This document shows, one piece after another, positions 36,263 to 47,300 of a DNA stretch of 64,000 nucleotides (position 1 is the stretch's first letter; each line of letters opens with the position of its first letter). Below the pieces are notes generated by a model. It saw only the letters and a list, made by a program, of their open reading frames with translations. It did not search any database and was not told where the DNA came from. The position numbers and the translations under genes were made by a program. The stretch is from the NCBI GenBank assembly GCA_964019335.1, contig OZ025740.1, positions 218,501 through 282,500 of the forward strand, given 5' to 3'. Origin of the DNA: Diplonema japonicum (Eukaryota > Euglenozoa > Diplonemea > Diplonemida > Diplonemidae).

Positions 36263-36361
36263 CTATTTATTTTTTTTTTTTTCCCAGGGAAAAAAAGGAA
36301 AGGGGGGAACAAAAAACAAAACAAAAAAAAATCCACTAATGATAGGGGAAACGGAACCAGC

Positions 36362-36396
<35 letters not shown>

Positions 36397-36597
36397 GAGG
36401 TTCCGGTCGAAAAAAAAAGAAAACAACCGCCGCCAAAGAAAGAAAGAAACAATTCGCCAAGTCAAGGAGGCAACCTCGATGACTACAGCAGCAAAGCCAC
36501 GCCCCAACGCCGTAAAAGCCTGACCCACGAAAGGATAGAAAAACACCACGTACCCCCATTACAACCTCAACCAAGCACGTGAACCGATTTGTTCACA

Positions 36598-36628
<31 letters not shown>

Positions 36629-36649
36629 CGAGTAAAGAAAGTCACACTA
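36230..36649. other. ABCG leader and homopolymer-rich spacer
   Basis: The sequence contains long T, A and G runs and the leader of the transporter gene. No independent gene is supported. Confidence 0.5.
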
Positions 36650-36810
36650 CTCGTCAAAAGAGATGGACAAGAAGGGGTCTCCTGTAGTGAGCCCAAGGTG
36701 CACACCCTCGGCTTGGCTTCAACGGGGAACCTTGCACATAGCCACCACCGAAGTGATGCAATCCGCATGGCTAGTTCAGCTATCGCCACAAACAGAAAAA
36801 ACAAGGGGAG
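36650..36810 (-). pseudogene. Possible retrotransposon 3' remnant (element F)
   Basis: The minus-strand frame reads ELAMRIASLRWWLCARFPVE then AKPRVCTLGSL. This resembles the end of element A (ARMRYILGRIQKCSARCG, then FPASAKSRVHTLRHL) and of element B (NAKPRVHTSGTL). The match is short and the flanks are low complexity, so the call is tentative. Confidence 0.35.
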
Positions 36811-37148
36811 GGGGGATTGATACAAATAGTCATAAAGGGGGAGGGAGAGTCGTGTCCCCCAAAAGATCTTCTCAAATTCTAAGGGGAGATATAAGGGCAC
36901 CCCCTGAGAAAGAAAAAAGAGAATAGAAAAAAAAAAAAAAAAGTAATGCCGGAAGGGAGAAAATATGAACTAAATGTTATCACACCGAAAAAAAGAGGGG
37001 GGAAAAAAAAAATACAAAAATAAGGGGAAACCCAAAGCAAGGAAAAAAAAAAAAAAAAAAAAAAAAAAAGGAATTTAAAAAAGTGAGGGCAAGGAGTATG
37101 TGACTGCTTCGTCATATTATCCTCCCCCTCCCCCCCCCCCCATTCTAT
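36811..37148. other. Homopolymer-rich spacer
   Basis: A-rich and G-rich tracts downstream of the gene ending at 37149. No coding signal is seen. Confidence 0.5.
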
Positions 37149-40121
37149 TCATTCCCCCACGTTGTTCACACTGATTTTCATTTTTTCTGGAACAGGGCAC
37201 TCCCCTTCAAATAAAGGTATGCCGGATGTGAAGTTAGAGTTCATCAGCCGGTCGGCTGTGAAGGCGGAGTGAGGCCACCTCTTCACACCAAGATCGTAGC
37301 CTTCCTTCCAAGAGTTGAAGGTTGAGTGCACCAAAAAACATTCTGAGGTTTTAACCTGAAACGACCAACCCCCGCATCTGGCACCTTCGGCAGTGTACGC
37401 CCAGCACGCTCGACAGCAAGACTCGGTGGTGGTTGCAGGAGAGGGTATCCAAGAAGTCCCCAAGTCGGACACAGGTTGGTAAACCCAATTCGTTTCGACG
37501 AAGCAGGTTCGGTTTCTGTTGGCGTCTGTGAAGTCAATGAAGGTTACGTTTGGCGACACGGGAAGCCCGAGAGATTTATATCTTTGGTGCAGAGCTCTGG
37601 TGAAGCGGAGCACCCCGGAGCTTATAGTCGTGTTCTGTTCAATGACAGCCATGTTCGATGGTTTGAAGCCTCTTCGCGTGTAGCTCCGCATCTTCTCCAA
37701 CCACTTCGACATGGATTTTGCGCCGTAGTGGTTGTACCCGAAGCCGGCCGAGCAGCAGTCTATGGAGGGTTCCGGGGGAAACCTGCCCCCAAGGCCGTTT
37801 TCACCCCACTCCCTGCACATATCAGACGCTTTTTCAAAATCGGTGTCACGACAGGTTTGGCTTTTGTAGATAGACGTGAAACCCTTCTGCCTTGGAACGA
37901 AGAACTTGTTTTTATGTGTGGTCTTCCAGTAGGAGGTGTTAACTGGTTCGTGAACCCACCCAACGTGCTCCAACCCGATGCACTTTGTGTTGTACAAAAC
38001 CTTGGTATGCTTGCACTCCAGGCAGTGAACCCATGTTTTTAAACATTTGAAACCGTTTGCTGTGTGGGCGGTGCAGTCCCCGCCGGATGTCAGGAAGTTT
38101 TCTGTCATGAGCCCGGCGGGCATGTTGTAATGACCTGATGTTCCGAACCGCTCCCAACGGAGGAGATGATAGGCTTGGTTCTGATCGCAGTGGGTTTGCA
38201 AATGTTGCCCCAGGTCGCATCCCATGGTGGGGAACATGAACTCGTCGGTGTCGATGAAGACGAACCAGTCGACGAAGGGCGACGCGTACTCGTGGCAGAC
38301 CTTCGGGGTGATACAGTCGCTTTCGATCCACATCCCTTTGCACCCGGGGTGGAACTTCGGGTGCCGCAGCGGGATAATGGTGAGAAGCCCAAGCGCCTCG
38401 TATTCAAGAAGGATCTCCCCCGTTGTAGGATCCTGCTCCGGTTTGTTGTCGTTGAGCATCCATATGTGGTCCACACCGCCGATCAGCAAAAGCTCGATCC
38501 ATTCTCGAAGCCACTCGGACGACACTGCCGTCGAACCGCACGCGCCTAACCTCCAATGATGCTTCCACGGTCGTAAAAGAGAATGTTTGGTACTGCCTGC
38601 TGGTTGTTCGTCATCCGGCAAAACCGGTGGGAGGGGTTCTGGTGTACTCGGCTTCTCCACCTCCAAAGTTGAATCAAACACAGGAAGCTCATCAGGGATC
38701 GTGCATTCTACCGATCCCAATTTTACACCCGACGCGTGTTCGGTGTCGGGCGTGCGGAGAATGGATAGATTGTTCGGCCCGACGAATATTTTACAGGTTT
38801 TGTCCGTGAGATGTAGTGACCAGGATGAGCAGTCTGCTGTTCGATGGCATTCCTTGCAGCATTCTTTCTGAGTTGCGATGTCGTCGAGTTCGACATATGA
38901 TGCCCCAGGAGCCTCGGAGTATTTGTACCCGCTTTCCACGAAACAGGTTTTGTCGTGATCGAGATCTTCGAAGGTTACGTGGTCGGCAACGGGGTAACCT
39001 TGCAGGACAAACCTCCTGCGCAGAGAGCGGACAAACCTCAACAACCCTGCAAACAGAACCGAATTGAGGTCCAGCACGCTTGCGTCCACATCGGGGCGCG
39101 TCACCAAATACCTTTCGAGGTCCGATCCCGCGCCTGTAAGCTTTGCAATCCGCAAGCCTTCATGACAATTGTCGGTGCTTTGAACAGTTTCCTCGCAGTC
39201 CTTCGAGAGGAACACCGTTGATGCTCCTTGTTCCACGGAAACATCGCTTTCAGCCGGAACAGCTTTCTTCCACGCTGATGTGTTAACAGGTGTGTATAGG
39301 TCACCAACATGTTGTGGCCCCAAGCAACGTGACGTGTATATTACCTTTGATTTCCTGCACTCGTCGCAGCTTTTCACCGGGTCGGGTTCACACGGGGTGT
39401 CCGAATGTTCGGCTTTCTGCGTGGTGCAGTTGCCACCCGACATTAAAAAAATCTCAGACGAGAGCCCTTTCGGGTTGGTTTGCAGTCCTGACGTGCCGAT
39501 CCGTTCCCATGGGATCCAGTTAAACCCGCTGCTGGGTGCTTTGCAGTGTTTCTCCAATGCTGCTTGAACAGAGCACGTAGTAGTCGGGTAAAGGAACTCG
39601 TCAGTGGACAGGTGGATCCACCAATCGGTGTACTTTGCTGTGTGTTCATGGCAGATTTTCGGGATGCTGCATTCTGATTCGTCCCAAACTCCTTTACACG
39701 CTGGATGAGGGGTTTGCACGGCTGGGAGGAGTGTTACGTATCCCCTTGATTGGTAATCGAACAGAGTTGAGGACAGAGCCTCGTTTAGTGACTCTGGTTG
39801 GATGACCCAAACATGGCCGATGCCAACAAGCATTGCGAGTTCTAACCATTCCCTAACACGCTGGGGCTCGCCGTCTCCCACTCCGCAGGCTCCGACGGTC
39901 CAGTGTTTGTTGCTGGTTTTAAGAAGTTCCAGCCTTGTTGAGGTGCGTGCCTCGTCTTCATCGACCCCTATGTTGGATGCGATATTTCGCGTTGTTTCGG
40001 GTTTTTGAGGATCGTCTGCAGGATCCGCTATTTTCACAACGGTGCCGTCGGTGCTCTTAACGTACAGAGAGTATGATATCAAAGCGAGGCTCAGGTACAA
40101 AGCTATCTTGTCGAATTTCAT
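37149..40121 (-). CDS. Duplicated GT92-like glycosyltransferase with PAN/Apple domains
   Basis: The ATG at 40121 gives 990 residues; the frame extends eight codons upstream to another ATG. A membrane anchor (IALYLSLALISYSLYV) near the N-terminus implies type II Golgi or surface topology. Two copies of one unit follow. Each has a GT92/DUF23-like domain starting WTVGACG or WRLGACG, with an acidic DxD-like motif (STDEFLYP near 172, DTDEFMFP near 621), GTSG and EHVG or QHVG blocks. Each is followed by a Cys-rich PAN/Apple domain (from CFVESGYKYSE near 391 and CFVETNWVYQP near 870, with ECCKECH and SCCRACW). GT92 enzymes add galactose or related sugars, and PAN domains bind carbohydrate or protein. 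Since both acidic motifs are intact, both units may be catalytic. The acceptor is unknown. Confidence 0.75.
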   Translation of the reverse strand: MKFDKIALYLSLALISYSLYVKSTDGTVVKIADPADDPQKPETTRNIASNIGVDEDEARTSTRLELLKTSNKHWTVGACGVGDGEPQRVREWLELAMLVGIGHVWVIQPESLNEALSSTLFDYQSRGYVTLLPAVQTPHPACKGVWDESECSIPKICHEHTAKYTDWWIHLSTDEFLYPTTTCSVQAALEKHCKAPSSGFNWIPWERIGTSGLQTNPKGLSSEIFLMSGGNCTTQKAEHSDTPCEPDPVKSCDECRKSKVIYTSRCLGPQHVGDLYTPVNTSAWKKAVPAESDVSVEQGASTVFLSKDCEETVQSTDNCHEGLRIAKLTGAGSDLERYLVTRPDVDASVLDLNSVLFAGLLRFVRSLRRRFVLQGYPVADHVTFEDLDHDKTCFVESGYKYSEAPGASYVELDDIATQKECCKECHRTADCSSWSLHLTDKTCKIFVGPNNLSILRTPDTEHASGVKLGSVECTIPDELPVFDSTLEVEKPSTPEPLPPVLPDDEQPAGSTKHSLLRPWKHHWRLGACGSTAVSSEWLREWIELLLIGGVDHIWMLNDNKPEQDPTTGEILLEYEALGLLTIIPLRHPKFHPGCKGMWIESDCITPKVCHEYASPFVDWFVFIDTDEFMFPTMGCDLGQHLQTHCDQNQAYHLLRWERFGTSGHYNMPAGLMTENFLTSGGDCTAHTANGFKCLKTWVHCLECKHTKVLYNTKCIGLEHVGWVHEPVNTSYWKTTHKNKFFVPRQKGFTSIYKSQTCRDTDFEKASDMCREWGENGLGGRFPPEPSIDCCSAGFGYNHYGAKSMSKWLEKMRSYTRRGFKPSNMAVIEQNTTISSGVLRFTRALHQRYKSLGLPVSPNVTFIDFTDANRNRTCFVETNWVYQPVSDLGTSWIPSPATTTESCCRACWAYTAEGARCGGWSFQVKTSECFLVHSTFNSWKEGYDLGVKRWPHSAFTADRLMNSNFTSGIPLFEGECPVPEKMKISVNNVGE

Positions 40122-40294
40122 TTTTTTTCTTCTTCTTCCCCTCACCTCTGCCCTCCCCCCCCCCCCCCCCCCCTTTCCTCCCCTCTCCCTCCTGTTGGTT
40201 TCTTTTTTTTTTTTTTTTGTCCATAGTGGTTTCTTTCCAGGGAAACCCCTGAGGGAAAAATCAAAAAAAAAAAAAAAAAAGAATGTCCCAAAGG

Positions 40295-40852
40295 TTCGTC
40301 ACTTAACGGATCTGGAGCGTTAGCTTTAGCTTCTTACTCAGAAGATTTTCCAGGGGAAGCACTTGAGACGGCTGCCCAACATCACTGCGCTCCCCAAAAA
40401 AAAAAAACCCGAAGTCAAGTGGCTTTGTAGAAATATAAAATATAAATAAAATAAAATATTTATTTTGGTACAGGGCAAAGCCCTCCCAACTAGACTACTA
40501 CGCCTCGCCAAATATTTTCGGACTGGTCAGGAAAGATGCTGGCTTCTGGGATCGAACCCTGTTGACCATGTTTTTCAAAGGGAAAAGTGCCCAGTTGCAA
40601 AAGTTTGGCAAAAATGGCAAAACCCAAAATGGCGACTTCCAAGGTCATTTTGGTTGGCCCCCAATATTTTTTTTTTTGGAAAATCTTTTTTGGAACTTCC
40701 TTGGAACTCACCGTTCTTTCATGTTCGACATATGAAGTTTTTGGAAAAAAAAATTCAATGAACCTTTGGGCATTTTTGACATTTTTTCCCCTATAGCCCC
40801 CTATAACCCCTTTGGGACATAGGGCGGGTCACTTAGCGAATATGGAGCGTAA
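40295..40852. repeat. Direct-repeat-bounded segment with tRNA-like boxes
   Basis: The near-identical sequences GTCACTTAACGGATCTGGAG (40299) and GTCACTTAGCGAATATGGAG (40829) bound about 530 bp in direct orientation. Inside, on the minus strand, a B-box-like GGGTTCGATCCC (about 40547-40558) lies upstream of an A-box-like TAGTCTAGTTGG (about 40487-40498), which is the reverse of the usual tRNA order. No foldable tRNA was obtained. A tRNA-derived short element or composite remnant is the likeliest explanation. Confidence 0.35.
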
Positions 40853-41011
40853 TAAAATAAAGAAGAAGAATGACTTTGGTTGCTTCATAAACCGCCTGGC
40901 GTACGAGCAACCTCTTAACCGCGCTAGCGGATGTTGCTACCCTTCTGTGCTGAAGGATGCATGGCTGTGGGAAGGGTGGACTGCGTTCTGGTAGGTTGTT
41001 GTGCTCTGTAG

Positions 41012-43012
41012 TCAGGCACGAAGGGGTCGGACCACTCTTCTCTGTGCAGTCAGTTCTGCGCATTGTCTTTCTAGAATTTCGCACGTTCTGCTGGATGCGA
41101 ATTTCGGCCTTCCGGTGTACCCCTTCAATCGCTTGGGTGCACCTATCGATCGTAATGCCACGGATTCTGTTATTTCCCTGGGTATGAATGGCTTTGGTGC
41201 GTGTGCCTCGGCTGCGCCCATCAGCTTTTCTATTATTTTTGCCAATCGGTTGGCCCTCTTGGTGCTGTCGTCTTATCTGCCTAAAACGTACACCCCACTC
41301 GTTAGCTCGAAGTCTATCACTAGCTCTAGTCTAGTTACCGACCCCTGCTTATTCCATTCTAATTTCGTAAGCCACTTGATTACTTCGGGCACTATCTGTG
41401 CTCCTATGAAGTTCATCTTCAAGTGCTTGCGGAACCATCTTATTTCTGGCACTGTGTACTTGCTCCACAGCACAGGGCGTCTCCAGACATGTATCCTTTT
41501 CTCATTCTTTTCTGCTATCATCTTGGTTGCGTCCGCAAGAGTTACCATGTTGACCAGCAGTTTCTGCACAATTTCTGGCTGCGGTACCTTGCAGTTTTTC
41601 GGTATGATTCCATGAAGTCTTAGACATTGAGGCATATCTTTCTTCGGAAAATTCATTACCGTGGTGTACATCGCTTCTTTTCGTATAGATCCATACTCTT
41701 TGCACTTCCAGTAGATATGTTCCATATACGCTGTGTAGGTTCCTGCCACTTGCCCGCATCCCCTGCACAGTACTCTTGGATCTTCTACCTTGGGGTGGAC
41801 CATCTCAAGAGCTCCAGTCAGCATTCTCCTTGCATTGTTCTGTATCTGCCACGCTTTAGCCGTCTTCCATATCACGTTTGTCCTCTGTTCGTCCACTCCC
41901 TCTTTTATTCCCTCGAGGGTTGGTCGTTCTCGGCGACATCTGTCCTCTGCGGTATCTTTTGATACGAAGGCGATGTGTACCATCATTCCTTTTGGTTGCT
42001 TGCCAACTGCTCTTAGCCATGTCCATCCTAGCTTCAGTGGCTGAAGTACACTGCGCTTTAGGTTGCTCACCGGTCCTACGCCTCTTTTGCTGTGCACCTT
42101 CTTCAGCAGTTTTTTTATCCTTCTGCATCTTTTCCTCACCGGGGCTTTCTTCATCAACTTGGTGTAGGCACCCAACATCCTGTACATCGCTGCCATCACC
42201 GGATCATGTGTATGGCCTGGGAGTACCACGTTCAGTAGGTCGGTGATGAACGAGTCGCGTACTTGGGTCCCCATAGAGCACTGTCACTGCTATCCTTAGG
42301 TCTTCTAGGCGTTGCTGCGTTGGTGGCTCGTACAAAACACCATAGAGGGCTGCCGGGATGATGTTCTGTGCCACTATCAACGACTTTTTCACGAACGGTA
42401 GTTGTGTCGCTCCTAGCCGTCTTGCCGCCTCTATCGCGTTCGAGACCCTTTTGTGGCCCGCTTGTCGTGCTCTCGTCATGTGGATCGTAACCCCGAGCAC
42501 TTTCACTGCTTTCGTCGATGCATAAGTGAACTCACCATCCTTCACTCTGGACACGTATCCCTTCTTCGTCGAGAATGTTAACGTCTTTGGTTTGCTTATG
42601 ATCATCCCGGTGATCATGCAGAACATCTTGGCAACGTTCATCGCTTCTTGTATCGGCTTCTCCCCTTCCTTGGACACCGCAGTGAGGTCGTCGGCGTAGG
42701 AGGTTACGATGGCATCGGTGCTCTCCTCCATGTCCGCTACCAGCACTGACAAGAGGGCGTTGATGAGGACCGCTGACAGGGGGCACCCTTGTAGAATGCC
42801 ATTCGTCACTTCAAAGGGGTCTCCCACTCCATTAGGAAGTTTTAGTCTCCGTGACAGGTTGGCGTAAACGTATCGCAGTGGTCTCGCTATGCAAGGATGT
42901 AGTCCTATTTCCTCAACCAGCCTCAGGGATAGCTCCTGTGGCACTGTATGGAAATCTACAGCGACTCCATGTAACTGTACTCCTCCAAGTATCGCTGCTT
43001 CAACCCTCGTTT
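41012..43012 (-). pseudogene. Reverse transcriptase and C-terminal region of element C
   Basis: RT homology begins abruptly at ETRVEAAILGGVQLHGVAVDF in outline, a frame different from the OTU domain, and corresponds to the middle of element D's RT (MVEDALLGGRPLYGLALDF). NGILQGCPLSAVLINALLS and the catalytic SYADDLTAV near 42690 are intact. A frameshift near 42240 precedes LLNVVLPGHTHDPVM, the C2HC finger (CRGCGQVAG, then EHIYWKC), the conserved block GSVTRLELVIDFELTS and, after another break near 41260, LRSIGAPKRLKGYTGRPKFA. These blocks match element D one for one. Confidence 0.85.
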
Positions 43013-43492
43013 CAGGACCATAAATCCTCCCTGGCCATCATACGCCAGGAGGTGCTCGCTCTCCATGTCATCACCTCCGAACACGTGTATGTACGGGATG
43101 CTACTTTCGACCACCATCACGGCGATCTTCAGTCCGGTGGCCTTTGCTAAGGCCTGCAGTACCAGCCAGTCTCCCCTTACCCCTGGCTTCCTCATCCTTG
43201 AGATGTATTCATCCCAATCACCTTCAACGCACCTTGCACAGACTGCGTCCGTCTCCATCGCGTACACTGCCATATCTCTGATATGGCGTGCTGCCGTCAC
43301 GTCCCCATTGGTGCAGTATGACACCGCCCTAAAGAGGGAGTCCCCTCCCTTCCCGACTGCATGGACTTTCAGTCCGTATTTCTTCACGAGCTCTCTGAGC
43401 TCCTTCCTCGTCTCTCCTGCCTCTCTGCCAGAACCATTATGATTCCGCCCAGGGGCTGCCGCCGGGAAGGCGGGCAGGCTGGGACTTTCCAT
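43013..43492 (-). pseudogene. OTU-like domain of element C, catalytic Cys replaced
   Basis: The ATG at 43492 starts about 160 residues before the deletion junction. After a basic linker, VGKGGDSLFRAVSYC aligns with the OTU motif DGDCLFRA, with Ser in place of the catalytic Cys. WLVLQALAKATGLKIAVMVV matches the later OTU helix-strand, and EHLLAYDGQGGFMVLK supplies a possible catalytic His. OTU proteins are deubiquitinating cysteine proteases, but this copy should be inactive. The frame runs past the junction near 43013 and stops at 42956. Confidence 0.6.
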
Positions 43493-43681
43493 GATTGTTT
43501 ATAAAAGTTTGTTTTATTGATTGAGTTTGTTTTATTAATAAAATAAAATAAAATGAAAACCGAAAAAGTAAAAAAAAAAAAGAAAAGAAAACCCCTCCCG
43601 ACGAGACAAAAACCCAACGGGACAAAGTGCCTTAAAAACATAGCCAAAAAGTAACCACATAACTGGAGGTACGGGAAGTAT

Positions 43682-43712
<31 letters not shown>

Positions 43713-44369
43713 GTTGCAATTTTATCCTGCGGACGTACATCATTCTTTTTTTTTAAAAAAGATATTTGTTCCCAGAGGGAGCACATCTGACAGAAGAGGA
43801 GAAAAAAAGAAAAACGCCAAAAGCTACCCCCCCCCCCCCCCCCCCCCCCTCCACCCATGAAGTAAAATGAGCAAAAACTAAAGATAAAATTTGAAGCAGC
43901 TACTTCACCTTACTTCGCCCATTTGCATTCTAAAAAAAAGGGGGGGGGGAGGCGGTGGTTCAAAAGCGAAATAATAAAAAATAAAAAATAAAAATTAAAA
44001 AAAAAAAAACGATATACAAAAAAAGAAAAGCTTTCAGTGTGTAAAAACATACTCACTGAGAAAGAAAAGGCAGAGGGGTGAGAGAGAGAGAGAGGGGGGG
44101 GCGCGCAAAAAAAAAAAAAAAAAAAAAATCTCAAGGGAATCCCACTTTTTCATTTTCCCCTCATCTTTTGTCTGGACACACCTTCTATAGCAGAATAAAT
44201 TTGATCAAGATTTCAAAGCCATTTACAGAATTGATACAGGGGGCGACTTGCGTTGCAAGACATTCTTGTTTGAATTCTTTCGCAGAAGTTCGTCTTCCCA
44301 CGATATAAGAATGTATTTGCACCAAGAGATCTGAGAGAAACGAGAAAAAAAAAAAAAAGAAACTCCACA
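43493..44369. other. Low-complexity spacer
   Basis: TTTTATT repeats, a (GT)n/G-run near 43680-43710, a C-run near 43830-43848, a GA array near 44078 and long A-runs. No gene is seen. The right end lies downstream of the stop at 44370. Confidence 0.6.
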
Positions 44370-47300
44370 CTATGTGGAAGTGGGGAACTTTGTCTCGTTT
44401 CTAACTGTCGTTGATGTGGGCAACTCGTCTGCGCTTACCCCAGCGTACATCAAGAGGTTGGCTCGTTGCTCCTCTGTCAGCTTTTGTGTTGCAAACATTT
44501 TCTTGTTCCTGTCGTGCTCCTCCTCACTGCTCACAGCTGCTCTGCTGACATCGGTCGTTACCTTTGCGTCCGCCTCATCACGAACCATAGTGTCATAGTC
44601 TCGTTTATGCCTTATTTTTTTAGAGGATGCTTCATCTCTGATGGTGTGCCCGGCAGCGTTCCCTGTCACGAGCTCGTCCTGCGTAGGGGTACTACGTGTG
44701 CTGATCTTACTTTTCTTGCCAGCAGCCTTGTCGTCATCGGTGGAGCTTCTCTTTCTTTCAAGCTCGGCATCAACACGAGCTGCTTTGTACTTAGAGATAT
44801 CAGACGTCTGCTCTTTGGGTGCGGTGTTTTTGAATTGTGCAGCAGAACTTATATACTTGGTCAGGTCGTGGGCGGTCTGATGCGACGGGGCCTGTGGTTC
44901 TGTCTTCTTGTCGATGCTTGCACCACCTGTTGCAAGGTCGCTCACGGTGCCGCTGTACTTCTTGGCTTCCTCGTTCTTCTCTTCACGGTATTTGGCCCAG
45001 TCGATCTGCCCGCTGACGGCTTTCGCGTGGTGGTTGTTTTCCGCCTCCGTTGGCTTAGCGTTAGCAGTTGCGTTGGCGTTGTGTTTCTCATGCATTTTGG
45101 ATGTGTTCCTTACAGCTGTGGCTTTTGACAGAACGGACGATCTGGTGCCCGGCTTGGAAGTCGTCTGGGCGTACCTGGAGTCGGGGCCGAAAGGCTTCTT
45201 GACAGAGAGCGTGAATTTCTCTTGTTCGTCGCTGTCGGTGGTATCGAAGTGTGTTCCCGCCTTGTTCGACCCATTCGTGGATTCCTCATGCAGCATAGCT
45301 GATGGCTTCCTTGCGACACCTTCCCTGCCCTCGTCTCTTACATTGCGCTTGACAGGCTCTTCGTCGTCCCTCGGAAGGTCTGAGCTATTCCTGTTTTGGT
45401 TGTGCCTGCTGTCGTCACTGGTGGTACCTTTAACCGCAGGTTCTTCGTCATCCTTGTGTGCGGTGGTTTTTGAAACAGCTTTTAAGCCCTTCCTGCTCGT
45501 GCTGCCTTCAGCCCTCCCAATCGCAGGTTCTTCGTTGTTTTTTTTACTGTGTTCCCTGGTCGCCGACTCTTCACCGTCGTCGTCGTGTGCTAGCCTCTTG
45601 TCCTTGTTTGCGGGTCCTTCATGAGCAGAAGCCTTCGAGGTGGGTGCATCGTGTGAAGCGGGTTTAAGCTTTGCACTCGCAGCCGTGCTGTCAGCACTGG
45701 TCTTCTTTCTACGAACTACAGGCTCTTCGTCATCGTCGTCGTGCGCGGTTGTTTCGCGTATTTTCAGTGAGCTCCTGCGTGCCGCGCCTTCCCTGTCGGC
45801 ATGGCTGTCCCTTCTCGAGGGTTCTTCCTCATCCAGCGTCCGGCGGTACTTGGCCCTGTGACTGGCATCTTTGGCAAGGTAGGTGCCTTTCCTGTCTCGC
45901 TCGCTTGCAGCCTCTTCGTCGACATTTCGGTTGCTCCTGAGTGGCTCGGATCTGCTCCTCACGGCTCTTTTAAGAGTGGCTTCCTCGTCCTCGTCATGTT
46001 CATGGGTTGCAGTCGTGTCTTTGCGCTTCGACTCAAATCTGGTGTTTAGCTCTTCTTCCTCTCGGGGTTTGGGACTGTTCCTTGCGGATCTTTTGAGGGC
46101 GAGTTTTTCATCTTCGTCGTACTTATGCTTCGCAGTCCTTCGGGTTTCATCTTCGCGCTGTGACTCAAACCTGTTCCTCATCCTAGGCTCCTCGTCGGCA
46201 CTTCGGACTGTCTTGCTGTTCCTTGCGGCTCTGGTCGCGAGAAGTTCATCATCTTCGTCGTACTTATGTTTTACAGCCCTTGAGGTTGCAACTTTACGCT
46301 GTGACTCACGCTTGCTGGCAGGTTCTTCGTCGATATTTCGGTTGGACGCTGTCCTGCTGTCCTCCGTGTTTTTGTGCCTGTTCCTTGCGGCTCTGGTCGG
46401 GGGCTCTTCATCTTCATCGTACTTATGTTTCGCAGTCCTTCTAGCTGTGTCCTCATTTCGGTAGGACGCTGTTTTGTGCAATGTGCTCTCTTCCTTGGGC
46501 CTGCTCCTTGCGGCTCCTTTGAGGGTGAGCTCTTCATCTTCGTCGTACTTATGTTTTACAGCTCTTGGGGTCGCATCTTTACGCTGTGACTCACGCCTGC
46601 TGGCAGGTTCTTCATCGACATTTCGGTTGAGCGCTGTCCTGCTGTCCTCTGTGCTTTTGTGCCTGTTCCTCGCAGCTCTGGTCGGGAGGAGCTCTTCATC
46701 TTCATCGTACTTATGTTTCGCAGTCCTTCTAGTTGTGTCTTTTATCCTTGCAGGCTCTATGTCGCTATTGCGGTTCTTCGCTGTCCTGCTCCTTGCGGTT
46801 CCTTTGAGGGCGAGCTCTTCATCTTCGTCGTACTTTGCATTGGGCCTGCTGCCCGGCGGTGTGATCTTTATCCTTGCAGGCTCTTCGCTGTTTTCTGTGC
46901 TCTTGAGCCTGTTCTCGTCATCTTGCTTCGCAGCCCTTCGCGGAGTAGTAGGTGTCGTGCCATTCCTTGCATGCTCGACGTCAGCGCGTGCTGTCTTGTA
47001 CTTGGCAATGTCTGGGGACCTCGCATCGTTGTCGTTGTGTGCAGCGTTCATGTACTTTGTGATGTCGCTGCCCCGTGGTTTTGCGGCAGTCTCCTTGTAC
47101 TTCGAGAGGTCGTACGACACCTTGTCGGAGTCAGGCTTCTGCGGTTCGCTTGTGATGTTGGTGTCGGCCACTGTGGCCCGGTCGGAGACGGTACCACCGT
47201 ACTTCCGTGCTTCTTCTTGTTTCTCAACGCGGTACCTTGCCCAGTCTATTTTGGTTAACCCTTTCGAGTGCCGTGTGGGTGGCGGTGCTGGAGGCTCAGG

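Larger units (their letters stand above)
40853..43492 (-). mobile_element. Internally deleted OTU-RT retroelement (element C)
   Basis: A copy related to element D at 56005-62541 but lacking most of ORF1, the endonuclease and the N-terminal half of the reverse transcriptase. The 5' part is an OTU-like domain, the 3' part the rest of RT plus the C-terminal domains. Its 3' tail (AAGCAACCAAAGTCATTC on the minus strand) resembles the tail of element D (TTGCAACCAAAGCCCC). The same tail is found alone at 21318-21396. Confidence 0.75.
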
